Assembly (NCBI RefSeq): GCF_001007935.1
Contig: NZ_CP011451.1
Coordinates: forward strand, 1,674,001-1,738,000
Source of the DNA: Nitrosomonas communis
GTDB taxonomy: Bacteria; Pseudomonadota; Gammaproteobacteria; Burkholderiales; Nitrosomonadaceae
Direction: 5' to 3'
Length of the DNA: 64,000 nucleotides
Part shown: one piece after another, positions 51,555 through 60,231 of the stretch
Layout: the number at the start of each line of letters is the position of its first letter
Position numbering within the stretch: the first letter of the stretch is position 1
Notes under the pieces: generated by a model
What the model saw: only the letters and a program-made list of their open reading frames with translations
What the model was told of the DNA's origin: nothing
Databases searched by the model: none
Made by a program: the position numbers and the translations under genes

Positions 51555-51570
51555 TGTACGCTTGCGCACA
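51555..51570. promoter_or_regulatory. 16-bp palindrome upstream of KGG gene
   Basis: TGTACGCTTGCGCACA matches the TGTRCGCTAGCRYACA pattern seen also at 57354, 59058 and 59421. It lies 116 bases before the KGG-repeat gene. A further palindrome AGCGTACGCT sits at 51588-51597. Confidence 0.55.
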
Positions 51571-51685
51571 GAGAAAGCTCGCTGCGAAGCGTACGCTAAA
51601 GATGTTCCTGGTTTTATCAAACCGGAGATAAAGAATCCAAACACATCATAAGTGTTTTTTGAAATGACTAAATAGGAGAGCAATT

Positions 51686-52117
51686 ATGCCTACGAATAAA
51701 GGAAAGGATGAGGACAATAAGGGCACCAGCCAGCGTGGTTTTGCTTCTATGGACGAAGAAAAACAGCGTGAAATTGCGAGCAAGGGCGGCCGTGCAGCTC
51801 ACGAGAAGGGCACTGCGCATGAGTTCACTTCAGAAGAAGCACGCGAGGCGGGCCGTGCGGCTCACGAGAAGGGTACCGCTCATGAGTTTACTTCTGAAGA
51901 GGCGCGTGAAGCGGGCAGGAAAGGAGGGCATGCTGCTCATGAAAAAGGTACAGCCCATGAGTTTAGCTCGGAAGAGGCACGTGAGGCAGGTCGTAAAGGT
52001 GGACAGTCAGGTGGCAAAGGCCGCTCTGAGGATGAAGATGAATCATCTTCCTCTACCCGTGGCGGGACATCTGAGCAGCATGCTAAAGCAGGCAGCCAAA
52101 GCCATAAAAATCGCTAA
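51686..52117 (+). CDS. KGG-repeat stress protein (GsiB/con-10 type)
   Basis: The 143-residue, highly charged and probably disordered protein starts with a GFASMDEEKQREIASKGGRA segment and has three near-identical 22-25 residue repeats built on AAHEKGTAHEFTSEEAREAG, two followed by RKGG, then a Ser/Glu tail. This family is induced by desiccation, osmotic and general stress in bacteria and acts as a hydrophilin. AGGAG lies seven bases before the ATG. A palindrome at 51555 and a terminator at 52133 bracket a single-gene unit. Confidence 0.92.
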   Translation: MPTNKGKDEDNKGTSQRGFASMDEEKQREIASKGGRAAHEKGTAHEFTSEEAREAGRAAHEKGTAHEFTSEEAREAGRKGGHAAHEKGTAHEFSSEEAREAGRKGGQSGGKGRSEDEDESSSSTRGGTSEQHAKAGSQSHKNR

Positions 52118-52132
52118 CCAGCAATAACAACG

Positions 52133-52162
52133 ACGAGCAGATTCATCTGCTCGTTATTTTTT
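52133..52162 (+). terminator. Rho-independent terminator of the KGG gene
   Basis: A nine-base stem ACGAGCAGA / TCTGCTCGT with TTCA loop is followed by TATTTTTTG, 16 bases after the stop codon. Confidence 0.88.
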
Positions 52163-52240
52163 GTGCCAACACAAATAATGATGTGTTGGTTAATCCTGGC
52201 ATTACTCTTCATTCACTACTAAGCCTAAAAGGAAATTACT

Positions 52241-53128
52241 ATGAGTACTCATACACAAAGAAACGTAGTGCTATCTTCACAAACAGATTGGTGGACCATT
52301 AATTGGGGCGCTGTTTTTGCGAGCCTGGTTTTTATTTATGCCTTAAGCTGGTTAATATTCACTCTCAGCGCGGCGATTGGCTTCAGTATTGTCGAGGTTC
52401 CAGAAATCAAGCATATCGATACCAAATCAGAAACACTAACCGTTAGTATTGCATTATATGGATGGTATATTTTGACTGCCTGGGTAGTGTATCTTTTAGG
52501 CGGCATCCTGGCTGGTAAACTTTCGGGTCATATTGATCAGCGTGCAGCTACCTTGCATGGCGTAGTGGTGTGGTCTATTACCATTGTTATTGCCGTTATA
52601 TTGGCCTCCATGGGCGTTAACAGTTTGTTGAGTTCTGCAGCCGGGGCAATAAAAACCACAGCTACAGCTGGTACGAATATAACGAAAGCATTTTCATCCG
52701 ATAAAGAAGGAGCAATATCACAATTACCTTCTTCTTTACAGCCTTTAATCGCCTCAATAAAACAAGGGATTAGGAAAGGAGCCTCTCAAGATGAAAAAAA
52801 ATTAGAGAAAGCTGCCGAACAAATTGATCCACAAGCTTTAGGTTTAATCGCGACTGCACTCATACGAGGTGATGAGCAGGAGGCGAAAGAGATTATTGCA
52901 AGTAATACTGATTTAGATGAAAAAGAAATCGACGAACTGGTCAGTTCAGTAAAAACCAAAGCAGATAAAATTGGTAAAGACATCCAGAGAAAAGCTGATG
53001 AAGCCAGAGGGTACGCAGCTGGAATTCTCTGGTTAATGTTTTTAAGCTATATTGTAGCCTTAATCGCAATCATTTTTGGCGCCAGATATGGCGCTAAGAA
53101 ATTAGCTTCTTCTATTCAGCAAGCTTAA
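52241..53128 (+). CDS. Four-helix membrane protein, stress-cluster type
   Basis: The 295-residue protein has hydrophobic segments near residues 23-47, 74-98, 105-130 and 262-285. Between helices three and four is a charged, soluble stretch with KLEKAAEQIDPQALGLIATA and DLDEKEIDELVSSVKTKADK. WWTINWGAVFASLVF at the N-terminus is common to a family of uncharacterised envelope proteins found beside stress genes. AAGGAAATTACT precedes the ATG. Its partner or function is unknown. Confidence 0.75.
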   Translation: MSTHTQRNVVLSSQTDWWTINWGAVFASLVFIYALSWLIFTLSAAIGFSIVEVPEIKHIDTKSETLTVSIALYGWYILTAWVVYLLGGILAGKLSGHIDQRAATLHGVVVWSITIVIAVILASMGVNSLLSSAAGAIKTTATAGTNITKAFSSDKEGAISQLPSSLQPLIASIKQGIRKGASQDEKKLEKAAEQIDPQALGLIATALIRGDEQEAKEIIASNTDLDEKEIDELVSSVKTKADKIGKDIQRKADEARGYAAGILWLMFLSYIVALIAIIFGARYGAKKLASSIQQA

Positions 53129-53150
53129 CTTATACAAAACAAATATAGCC

Positions 53151-53182
53151 GGATCTCTGCAGCGTTCGTTGCGGAGATCTTC
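53151..53182 (+). terminator. Weak hairpin after the membrane-protein gene
   Basis: GGATCTCTGCA and TTGCGGAGATC can pair around a short loop about 25 bases after the stop. There is no real T-run, so it may be a processing site or a rho-independent terminator of low efficiency. Confidence 0.4.
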
Positions 53183-53239
53183 ATTAAATTATACTGTTCG
53201 TCATATTATTAGCGTATTTAAGGGATCCTGCTTAAAGAG

Positions 53240-53300
53240 CAGGTTTAGAATAAAAAATTGGTATTCTAGCTTTAGTATCTCTATTTTTTTCTTTATTCGC
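53240..53300 (+). repeat. CTAGAATA dispersed repeat, copy 2
   Basis: AGGTTTAGAATAAAAAATTG followed by GTATTCTAGCTTTAGTATCT and a T-rich tail ending TTTATTCGCG. TAGAATA pairs with TATTCTA. Confidence 0.6.
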
Positions 53301-53463
53301 GACCCGAGCCAACCTGAAGATGTAAGTGAAGAAAATTTTGGTTTTCTCAGTTGAAAAAAATAATAAGTTGTAAATTGATTGAACTCTCTATTGCGAGCAC
53401 TCTCAATGGTAATCAGGCTTATTTCTTATACTGAAAAAGTTAACGGATCAGTGAAAGTTATTT

Positions 53464-54153
53464 ATGAACATTTTTCAGAAAATAATAATAACTGCAATGG
53501 TGGCGATCTTCTTTCAGGTATCGGCTTTATCCAAGAACGCCTTATCAGCAGAACTTCTGCAAAAGCCACTTATTACGGGGGCAAGCGTAAGTGCAGATTG
53601 GGGAACATTAAGCCCTGGTAAGACTCTTGCTTTACGGTATACTGAAAAATCGAATATTAAAACCATCGCTTTCGGCGGCCAGCCTGGTCGAGAAGTAATC
53701 AAAAAAATTCAGCCTAATGATTTCAAGGATCGAAGCATTATTATTGCTGTTGATTTCTTTTTCTGGGATTCAACTTTGCCCGAAATCAGCAATAGTATTC
53801 AAGCATTGGAAAGTATGATGAGTCAGGCATCAAATCTGAATGTGCCTATTGTATTAGGCGAAATTCCCGAACTCCTGCCAGGAAAACAAATTAACCGTAC
53901 CCGGTTAAATCAGGAAATTGTGGCAAAATGCGCTTCTTATAAGCAATGTTTTCTCATGCCGTTTGATCAACTGCACCGCCAAGTACTCAGAGAGGGTTTC
54001 CTTGAAATTAAAGGGCGCAGATATTCAATGGGAGAGCTTGTACCGGATGGTTTACACTTAAGTCAACCAACGACCGAATATCTTGCCGATATCATGTTTG
54101 CTATTTTAAATAATAAAAATATTCAGAATGATGGCAGGATTCAATTGCTTTAA
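53464..54153 (+). CDS. Exported SGNH-hydrolase-like protein
   Basis: The 229-residue protein has a signal peptide of about 28 residues ending near ALSAE. The mature part begins ITGASVSADWG, where GAS could hold the nucleophile Ser of block I, and ends with PDGLHLSQPTTEYLADIM near residue 198, giving the Asp-x-x-His dyad of SGNH/GDSL hydrolases. The Gly and Asn blocks are less clear (FGGQPG, and no obvious Asn). It might be an esterase-like enzyme or an inactive relative. It sits between two membrane-protein genes. Confidence 0.7.
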   Translation: MNIFQKIIITAMVAIFFQVSALSKNALSAELLQKPLITGASVSADWGTLSPGKTLALRYTEKSNIKTIAFGGQPGREVIKKIQPNDFKDRSIIIAVDFFFWDSTLPEISNSIQALESMMSQASNLNVPIVLGEIPELLPGKQINRTRLNQEIVAKCASYKQCFLMPFDQLHRQVLREGFLEIKGRRYSMGELVPDGLHLSQPTTEYLADIMFAILNNKNIQNDGRIQLL

Positions 54154-54188
54154 ACTCAGTGCGCGCATTTAAAGAATAGAAGGGAAAG

Positions 54189-54677
54189 TTAGGGTTTCTT
54201 CTTTAAAACTGTAATCTGCCCGTCAGATTCCATGTATGCCTTTTCAATTTCTTTTAGATCGGTAATTTCATGCTCACGCAATTTAGAAAGTAACTCTGAT
54301 TCTGTCATATATTCTTTTTGCATGTTGCGCCAAAGAATCTGGCCTTTATTTATAAGTAAGAGAGGGGCCGGTTCTAACACTGATTTAAGTTGTGGCACAT
54401 GAAAAGAAAGCCAATCGAGAAACTGATTCCAGCAAATAATAGTGCCGATAAGGATAAATGCTTCACTTACTGAGCGATAATCACCAGCCATACCATTTTG
54501 AGCCGCATCTGCAACAATGACAAGTATAAGGATATCAGCCATTCCGATTGAACCGACTCGCCGTTTAATCAACACCCGGAAAATAACAAAAAGGAAAAAG
54601 TAGATGGCAGTACCACGTACCACAAGCTCTAACGGAGAAACGGTAATGCCAAAAATTTCGTTCCAGTTAATATTCAT
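54189..54677 (-). CDS. DUF421 (YcaP/YetF-like) membrane protein
   Basis: The 162-residue protein has three hydrophobic helices in the first 85 residues (ELVVRGTAIYFFLFVIFRVL, MADILILVIVADAAQNGMAG, AFILIGTIICWNQFLDWL), then the cytosolic DUF421 domain with PLLLINKGQILWRNMQKEYM and TESELLSKLREHEI. The role is unknown, but such proteins often lie in stress and spore gene sets. Convergent with the SGNH gene. Confidence 0.9.
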   Translation of the reverse strand: MNINWNEIFGITVSPLELVVRGTAIYFFLFVIFRVLIKRRVGSIGMADILILVIVADAAQNGMAGDYRSVSEAFILIGTIICWNQFLDWLSFHVPQLKSVLEPAPLLLINKGQILWRNMQKEYMTESELLSKLREHEITDLKEIEKAYMESDGQITVLKKKP

Positions 54678-54819
54678 ATTGAAGAGACTTATATCATCCT
54701 ATTAATGTTAAACAGTATCTGGATAAATTAATTTTTAGGTAAATAAGTAAATGAGTAAGTCTCTTTTAGTGAAGGCACTATGACGGATAACTAAAATTTA
54801 CGTGCACTACATCGGGGAA

Positions 54820-55023
54820 TCAAGGAAAAGTACCACGGTTACCCTTTCGCATTTTCTCGGTGCGATGGTCTTCTCCTACTTTTAAATCTTCGCGATTACG
54901 TTTTTGTTGCTTTGGATCTCCCCTAGCATCGCCTGGCTTTTTTCCTGTTTGCGGTGTATCTACTGATAGATTTTTAGAAGGATCTTCTTTATCGATTTTT
55001 GTCTCGTCGTTAGCATTTGGCAT
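54820..55023 (-). CDS. Small hydrophilic disordered protein
   Basis: A 67-residue, very charged protein (MPNANDETKIDKEDPSKNLS onward) rich in Lys, Asp and Gly, with no hydrophobic core. AAAGGAGGATGT precedes the ATG at 55023, a near-perfect ribosome binding site that excludes the longer frame. Composition suggests a hydrophilin-like stress protein; family not identified. Confidence 0.65.
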   Translation of the reverse strand: MPNANDETKIDKEDPSKNLSVDTPQTGKKPGDARGDPKQQKRNREDLKVGEDHRTEKMRKGNRGTFP

Positions 55024-55130
55024 ACATCCTCCTTTGATAAACAATCGATTAAGTTATATTTTATTGAGGATGTAGCCTTATGAAAGTTCAAACAGTTTGA
55101 GGAAAACATAGCGATATGTGTACCTAAAAA

Positions 55131-55160
55131 CAGGCCTAGAAGAAAGAATTTATATTCTAG
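55131..55160 (+). repeat. CTAGAATA dispersed repeat, copy 3 (core only)
   Basis: CAGGCCTAGAAGAAAGAATT followed by TATATTCTAG. The T-rich right half seen in the other copies is missing. Confidence 0.5.
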
Positions 55161-55274
55161 ATCTGTCCCTTGAGTACTTACACAGCCAGCGAGGAAGCGG
55201 AAAATTTTACCGATTGCACCTAACGATGATTAGAGCTATTGCTCGCAAGAACAGGAATTTTTGATTTGCGGCCT

Positions 55275-55496
55275 GGCCTCTACCCTTCTCTTCTTAATTA
55301 TCGAGACTGTCAACGATTAATTGAAAATATCCCGCAAATTGAGCAATCCCGCCATCGCAGCCCATTTAATTTCTTTGTTAAATAATAGCTGGGCTAGTGG
55401 CTTACACCTTCCGAGAGAAGAAACCATCTCTTAGTATTAGATTTTCTAATATCCTTCCAGCCGTAGTGTGATGATTCTTATGTCGAACTCACGTTA
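55275..55496 (+). mobile_element. IS982-family 3' remnant abutting an intact copy
   Basis: The sequence matches the last 220 bases of the intact element next to it, including degenerate codons for IPQIEQSRHRSPFNFFVK and the terminal TATGTCGAACTCACGTTA, but with stops and substitutions. A three-base CAT separates it from the intact copy. Confidence 0.82.
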
Positions 55497-55499
55497 CAT

Positions 55500-56504
55500 T
55501 AACGTGAGTTCGACATAAGAAAAGCTGTAAAAGAAACCTGAATTCCTTATGATGAAATGGTTTTGCAAAAGAATTTCATCATGAGAGGAGTCAGATTTCC
55601 ATGGATACTACAACGATTTTTTGTGAGAGTGACGAATTTTGTAAAGAGTTTGAGCCGCAATGGGAGCAGCACTTATTAGAGTCATCGCTGAAACAGCGTC
55701 GGCGGCAAGGAGCGCTGTGTCTAAGCGAAATCATGACCATCATGGTCGGGTTTCATCTATCCGGGTACCGGACGTTTAAACACTATTACCTGAATTACGT
55801 GTTGAGGTATCAGCGTGATTATTTTCCAGGGTTGGTGAGTTACCACCGCTTTGTGGAGCTGTTGCAAGGTAGCCTGGTGCCTTTGTGCTGTTTTCTGACC
55901 AGTCGCTTTGGGCAATGTAGTGGGATCAGTTTCATTGATTCGACTAAGATTAGTGTGTGCCATAATCGCCGTATTGGGTCTCATCAAGTAATGGCAGGGT
56001 TTGCTGCCCGGGGAAAGACCAGCATGGGTTGGTTTTATGGATTCAAGCTGCACCTGGTCATTAATGACCAGGGAGAATTGCCAGGGGTAAAAATAACGGC
56101 GGGCAATGTGGATGACCGTGACCCGGTACCAGAGGTGACCCGCTCCTTGTTTGGCAAACTCTTCGGTGACCGGGGCTACATTTCGCAATCACTCTTTGAG
56201 CAACTCCGCGAGCAAGGTGTGCAGCTCATCACCAAAGTACGCAAGAACATGAAAAACAAGCTGTTGCCGTTGTTTGACAAGCTGCTGCTACGTAAACGTT
56301 CGATCATTGAGAGCGTCAATGACCAATTGAAGAATATCTCGCAAATCGAGCACTCCCGCCATCGCAGCCCAGTTAACTTTTTTGTTAATCTGATAGCCGG
56401 ATTGGTGGCTTACACCTTTCGCGAGAAGAAACCCTCACTTAATATCAGGCTCCCTCAAGCTCTTCCAGTCGTGATTTGATGATTCTTATGTCGAACTCAC
56501 GTTA
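55500..56504 (+). mobile_element. IS982-family insertion sequence, intact
   Basis: 1,005 bp with inverted ends TAACGTGAGTTCGACATAAG and the matching right end, flanked by CAT on both sides (55497-55499, 56505-56507), a likely three-base target duplication. It was inserted right at the end of an older, decayed copy. Carries one transposase gene. Confidence 0.9.
55601..56479 (+). CDS. IS982-family transposase
   Basis: The 292-residue enzyme has catalytic Asp in SFIDSTKISVCHNRRI near 112, the family motif KTSMGWFYGFKLHLVINDQG near 145, a second Asp in LFGDRGYIS near 190 and the Glu in KRSIIESVNDQLKN near 240. The frame is intact from ATG to TGA. The C-terminus overlaps nothing else. Confidence 0.92.
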   Translation: MDTTTIFCESDEFCKEFEPQWEQHLLESSLKQRRRQGALCLSEIMTIMVGFHLSGYRTFKHYYLNYVLRYQRDYFPGLVSYHRFVELLQGSLVPLCCFLTSRFGQCSGISFIDSTKISVCHNRRIGSHQVMAGFAARGKTSMGWFYGFKLHLVINDQGELPGVKITAGNVDDRDPVPEVTRSLFGKLFGDRGYISQSLFEQLREQGVQLITKVRKNMKNKLLPLFDKLLLRKRSIIESVNDQLKNISQIEHSRHRSPVNFFVNLIAGLVAYTFREKKPSLNIRLPQALPVVI

Positions 56505-56622
56505 CATTACTACCCCTTAGAAAGTCTCGCGAAAAATTTTATTGCAGACGCAAAGCCAACTGCTATCGGCCAACAAAACAGAATTTGTTTATGACTTCCC
56601 TTATACGCAGACTTCGCTTGGT

Positions 56623-56729
56623 TAATTCCATTTGTAAATCAAAACTGATTTTGTCGGCTTCACCATGCCGTATTATTGATACTGTCTGCGGCTCGCCTTC
56701 GCGCCATTTTTGATTTGGAAATGAAATAA
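56623..56729. repeat. About 105-bp duplicated segment, copy 1
   Basis: Nearly the same sequence recurs at 60762-60868 (for example AAATCAAAACTGA, CCGTATTATT.ATACTGTCTG and CGGCTCG.CTTCGCG are shared). A minus-strand frame through it reads FPNQKWREGEPQTVSIIRHG, but it is not clearly a gene. Confidence 0.65.
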
Positions 56730-56802
56730 CCATAAAAATTGGTTGCACAGTATGTCGCTTGCGCAACATACTGCTCTGTTTTACACAGGAGAGGAGCACT
56801 AT

Positions 56803-57006
56803 TTAATCTTTAAGGTTTCTTTCCCATTCACCAACTTGCTTTTCCGCTTCTTCCTTACTGATTCCATATGATTCTTGAATACGGCCAACCAGCTGATCGC
56901 GCTTCCCGGCAATTGTGTCGAGATGATCGTCCGTGAGGTTGCCCCATTGTTCCTTGATTTTACCTTTGAATTGTTTCCAATTACCTTCTATTTGATTCCA
57001 GTTCAT
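56803..57006 (-). CDS. CsbD-family stress protein
   Basis: The 67-residue protein reads MNWNQIEGNWKQFKGKIKEQ, then WGNLTDDHLDTIAGKRDQLV and GRIQESYGISKEEAEKQV, a complete CsbD domain with its usual length. CsbD proteins are abundant general-stress proteins of unknown mechanism. AAAAAGGAGCCGCAAA precedes the ATG. Remnants of a BON-domain gene and a second CsbD-like gene lie directly upstream. Confidence 0.95.
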   Translation of the reverse strand: MNWNQIEGNWKQFKGKIKEQWGNLTDDHLDTIAGKRDQLVGRIQESYGISKEEAEKQVGEWERNLKD

Positions 57007-57043
57007 TTTGCGGCTCCTTTTTAGGTTTGAATTGAATTTCTAC

Positions 57044-57140
57044 TGCTTGATGCTCATTTCATCGGGGATGTTTTTTACACCCTTGATTTTCTGTGGAACT
57101 TCAATATCCCGGTCAATCTGAGTTTGGTTTTCCACAAAAC
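57044..57140 (-). pseudogene. BON-domain (OsmY-like) 3' fragment
   Basis: The minus strand reads VENQTQIDRDIEVPQKIKGV followed by KNIPDEMSIKQ and a TAG. This matches the closing helix and strand of a BON domain, as in OsmY-type periplasmic proteins. Nothing of the rest of the gene is found. Confidence 0.5.
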
Positions 57141-57175
57141 TGCTGAGTTGAACTTATCCGTAGTGCGTTATTACA

Positions 57176-57229
57176 TTAATTTTTGCCGGCAGTATCTTTT
57201 GCTTCACCCTTCACTTGGTCCTTATTCAT
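57176..57229 (-). pseudogene. Truncated CsbD-like peptide (17 codons)
   Basis: ATG at 57229 opens MNKDQVKGEAKDTAGKN and a TAA. MNKDQVKGxAKDxxGK is the standard beginning of one CsbD subgroup, normally about 60-70 residues. Only the first helix remains. Confidence 0.6.
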
Positions 57230-57353
57230 GATGAATTCCTCAATATTAAGTTAATTCTCTACAAAAAGTACCAGGGTCGGTTCGTGTGCTACAGGCCGCC
57301 TCATTAACTTGCGTGAGGTTAAATGTATTGTAATGCTGGCATGACTACGCTTC

Positions 57354-57369
57354 TGTACGCTAGCTAACA
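57354..57369. promoter_or_regulatory. 16-bp palindrome upstream of CsbD/BON remnants
   Basis: TGTACGCTAGCTAACA fits the TGTRCGCTAGCRYACA pattern with a weaker right half. It lies 125 bases before the truncated CsbD frame. Confidence 0.5.
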
Positions 57370-57628
57370 TAGGACTCAATGTAATGTTTTTTTCTAAAAT
57401 AAAGCTGATTCACTTTCCAGGCTAATTATCGTTTTCCGATTTTTCGCTATCTGCTCATGTGTGAATGGTTTCTCAGGGCGGGCTGACCAGACGACCCAAG
57501 CGCTGCTGTGAGCAGGGATCAGCAAATTCCGGTAGCGCGCATGCGTTGTTAAAAATCAGTTTCGATGTACTTTATCAGTGGTCGTGTTCGTCACTGAGTC
57601 TATTTATCACTTCTTCTGTATCTTTGGA

Positions 57629-58846
57629 TCAATCTGGTTTAAAAAATTCAATACCTGTCGGCTCGGCCGGCGTGATAGCGTTCATACTGCGCCTAAGGCT
57701 GGCAATGGATGAGTAAACAACTTTGCGGATCCGGTTGACCCCGCCGAGCGGTCGATGTTCGGATACCGAGTGCCAGGGCGTGTACGAAAGATTTTCACAA
57801 AATTTGTGTTGTGCTGGCTTGTCGAAATCTTGTTTGGGGATCGTGATAGTGGCAACTTTAAAAAATGGTGCGACATTCTCCTCCCATTCACTCGTGGACA
57901 TCTCGACGCTGAGCGCTGCGCTGGCAGGTGTGCTGGTATCACGCGTCTGGAGCATAAATTCAAAGCAAGCGTCATTAGTGCTGAGGTGTTGCTGCATCGC
58001 TGCGCGCAAATAATTGGGGTCCTGCCACTTGACTGACGGAAGAGTGTTGTCCATTTGAGTGCAAGGTTTTGCGGAGTATTTCATTGCCCGACGGTTCGCA
58101 CCAGAGCCTAACTGATAAGGTACCATCGACCAGTAGCGCAAATAGAGCGGGTTGCCGGTTTTCTTGCCACTGATCTTTGCCGCGATGATCGAGCCTTCTA
58201 CCCCGAGCGAGAGTAGTGCGGATAACCGGGCTAACAGACTTGAGCTGTTGCGCGCTTGAATGAAGCTCAAATATTTCTGTGGATCATTAATGAAGAACAC
58301 GGGATGATTAATCATTAAAAAATCCTGAGTATGGTTCTCATCGGTCAGAAGTTTTTCTCCGGGAACACCCATGAGTTTGATCGCCATGCCCCGCCCGTCT
58401 CCTTCCTTGTCTTCGGCCGTTGGGTCGCTGCTGCCGTTTGAAAAGCGTATCCAAGCCTTATAGTGGGCACCAGGCTGGAAGACGCCGTGCTGGTGTTCGT
58501 CCCGAAGCGCTTTATTAACCTGGAAGTCCGCCAGCACGCAACCATGTGCTTTGGTATGAACGTGGCGGAGCGCAGGAAGGTTATCCATATAACGCGATTT
58601 GATCGCTTGCTCGATGTTTTTCGTGATAGCCAGCGTTGCAGCTTCTTCTCCTGGCCAAGGCGATTCGCCGAGCTCAATGTCATATTCGATGTTGCTGGCC
58701 AGTGTCGGCTCGCTGCCTGAGTGCGCTGCGTGCACGGTGTTTGAAAGCAAACTTTCTTCCGGGATACTGCAAGCGGTCACAAATATCAGACTTGATAAAA
58801 GTACTGCCAGCCTTGTTGAAATTGAGTGGTGGATGAGTGGTGGCAT
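57629..58846 (-). CDS. Catalase-superfamily lipoprotein
   Basis: Starting at the ATG at 58846 the protein has 405 residues and a lipoprotein signal with lipobox FVTAC near residue 25, so it is anchored on the periplasmic side. The rest matches the heme-catalase-like family: RHVHTKAHGCVLADFQV, WIRFSNGSSDPTAEDKEGDG, RGMAIKLMGVPGEKLL, TQDFLMINHPVFFI. Whether it has true catalase activity is not established for this branch, and I cannot confirm the proximal heme Tyr. Longer in-frame starts lack a lipoprotein signal at the N-terminus. A 16-bp palindrome lies 212 bases upstream. Confidence 0.85.
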   Translation of the reverse strand: MPPLIHHSISTRLAVLLSSLIFVTACSIPEESLLSNTVHAAHSGSEPTLASNIEYDIELGESPWPGEEAATLAITKNIEQAIKSRYMDNLPALRHVHTKAHGCVLADFQVNKALRDEHQHGVFQPGAHYKAWIRFSNGSSDPTAEDKEGDGRGMAIKLMGVPGEKLLTDENHTQDFLMINHPVFFINDPQKYLSFIQARNSSSLLARLSALLSLGVEGSIIAAKISGKKTGNPLYLRYWSMVPYQLGSGANRRAMKYSAKPCTQMDNTLPSVKWQDPNYLRAAMQQHLSTNDACFEFMLQTRDTSTPASAALSVEMSTSEWEENVAPFFKVATITIPKQDFDKPAQHKFCENLSYTPWHSVSEHRPLGGVNRIRKVVYSSIASLRRSMNAITPAEPTGIEFFKPD

Positions 58847-59057
58847 AATGGTCTCATGTAAAAGCAGGACAGTAATTCGGGACATTCGCTGGATAGGCCT
58901 AAAAATGGTAATTTTCCAGTTCTGTTTGGACTGAGCCTGCGGGAAACCCATTTCCTTCGCTAGTTAATCCAAACAGGGCCGAAAGGGGCTCTTATTTTTC
59001 GAGCAGGTAGCTACTGAAATCGATAGGAGAAGTATTACAGGAATCGGGTATCTGGTA

Positions 59058-59073
59058 TGTGCGCTAGCATACA
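59058..59073. promoter_or_regulatory. 16-bp palindrome upstream of catalase-like gene
   Basis: TGTGCGCTAGCATACA, one of four related sites in the stress region; it lies in the gap before the catalase-like lipoprotein gene on the minus strand. Confidence 0.6.
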
Positions 59074-59420
59074 ATGAAAGTGACGACGAGTAGAGCTGAA
59101 GACGTTCTATGTCCCATTACGGGATCCGTAGCGTAAATGATAGTAAATCGAGTAATAGTAAACCGAGCTCCAGACCGGCAATTCACGAGGCAATTGTCGC
59201 TCTACTGACAATGTATTTTCTGAACTTACAAAATGGCATTGATTACCTGACGCATATGCAACTCTCGTGGCTTCCTACAGCTGATACTGACAGATGTGGT
59301 TTTAACTATTGCCACGCTCCATCACGCTGGTTGCTTGAAAATGTTTCTGCCATTTTTTGTTGACTCATCATATTGTTTGTTAATAGCAAAAAGACGCTAC
59401 GTTAACCCAAAACTCACATG

Positions 59421-59436
59421 TGTGCGCTAGCGCACA
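59421..59436. promoter_or_regulatory. Perfect 16-bp palindrome upstream of desaturase pseudogene
   Basis: TGTGCGCTAGCGCACA is fully self-complementary, the best form of the shared motif. It is about 190-250 bases before the desaturase remnant. Confidence 0.65.
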
Positions 59437-59659
59437 GAAACGACAAGGGATTAGGTGTACTTTTTTTATCGGATACGAGTAGATGTTTTGTATTTGAACA
59501 TCCGGTGTGGGCTGTTTGGTTTGTTTAACGCGAACAACAGTTATAGAAGAGAGAAGACCAAACAAGAGATGAAGCAGACAGGATAGTGACGGTTACAAAT
59601 TTCATTTTAACATAGGAGCTATTTATGCAGCTTGGACTGTTTGAGCTTCCTTGTGAAGG

Positions 59660-60213
59660 GTGGGAGGGTATGTACTGGTTACGTTGGGTTTAATGCACAT
59701 GACCATCGTTTCGGTGACAATTTTTCTACATCGGCATCAGGTGCATTGAACGCTGGAACTGCATCCATAGCTAATCACTGCTTCCGCTTCTGGTTGTGGC
59801 TCACTATTGGGATGGTCACCAAGTAATGAGTGGTTATTCACCGCAAGCATCACGCCAAGTGCAACACCTTTGAAGATTCACGCAGTCCTGAGATCTATGG
59901 CATCGGAATAGTTCTGTTCAAAGATGCCAAACTTTACCGTATGGAAGCTAGGAACACCGTAACATCGGCTACAAAGGGATGCGGGTGAGTCGCCGGAGGA
60001 AGAGCGAGCAGCCCTGGAGCAGGTGCTCTATTCCAGTGAAGTGCTAAGGACCATTTACTCGATGCATAGGAACTGACCGTTCTGTGGAGCCGCTCTACTG
60101 CATCCAAGGAACAGCTTGTAAAGTAGCTGGAAGACTGGTGTCAGCGCGCCGAGGAGAGCGGCATCAGAGCATTGCAATAATTCTCTCGGAAATTGCGTTG
60201 TTACGACTAACCC
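59660..60213 (+). pseudogene. Fatty-acid desaturase, heavily decayed
   Basis: Pieces of an acyl-CoA/acyl-lipid desaturase can be read across frames: VLVTLGLMHMTIVSVTIFLH followed by RHQVH (first His box), HCFRFWLWLTIGMVTK, stops, VIHRKHHAKCNTFEDS (HRKHH second His box), EIYGIGIVLFKDAKLYRMEA, ESPEEERAALEQVLYSSEVL and LEDWCQRAEESGIRALQ. Frameshifts, several stops and deletions make it non-functional. It lies between the palindrome at 59421 and the DUF3309 gene. Confidence 0.8.
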
Positions 60214-60231
60214 TTTGGAAGGAGAAATAAA

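Noticed and set aside
51708-52127. 139-codon frame overlapping the KGG gene in another frame
   Set aside because: Its length is explained by the repetitive DNA of the KGG repeats; the KGG frame has the ribosome binding site and family match.
59109-59363. 84-codon frame before the desaturase remnant
   Set aside because: No ribosome binding site, odd composition, and it spans a region with no coding trend.
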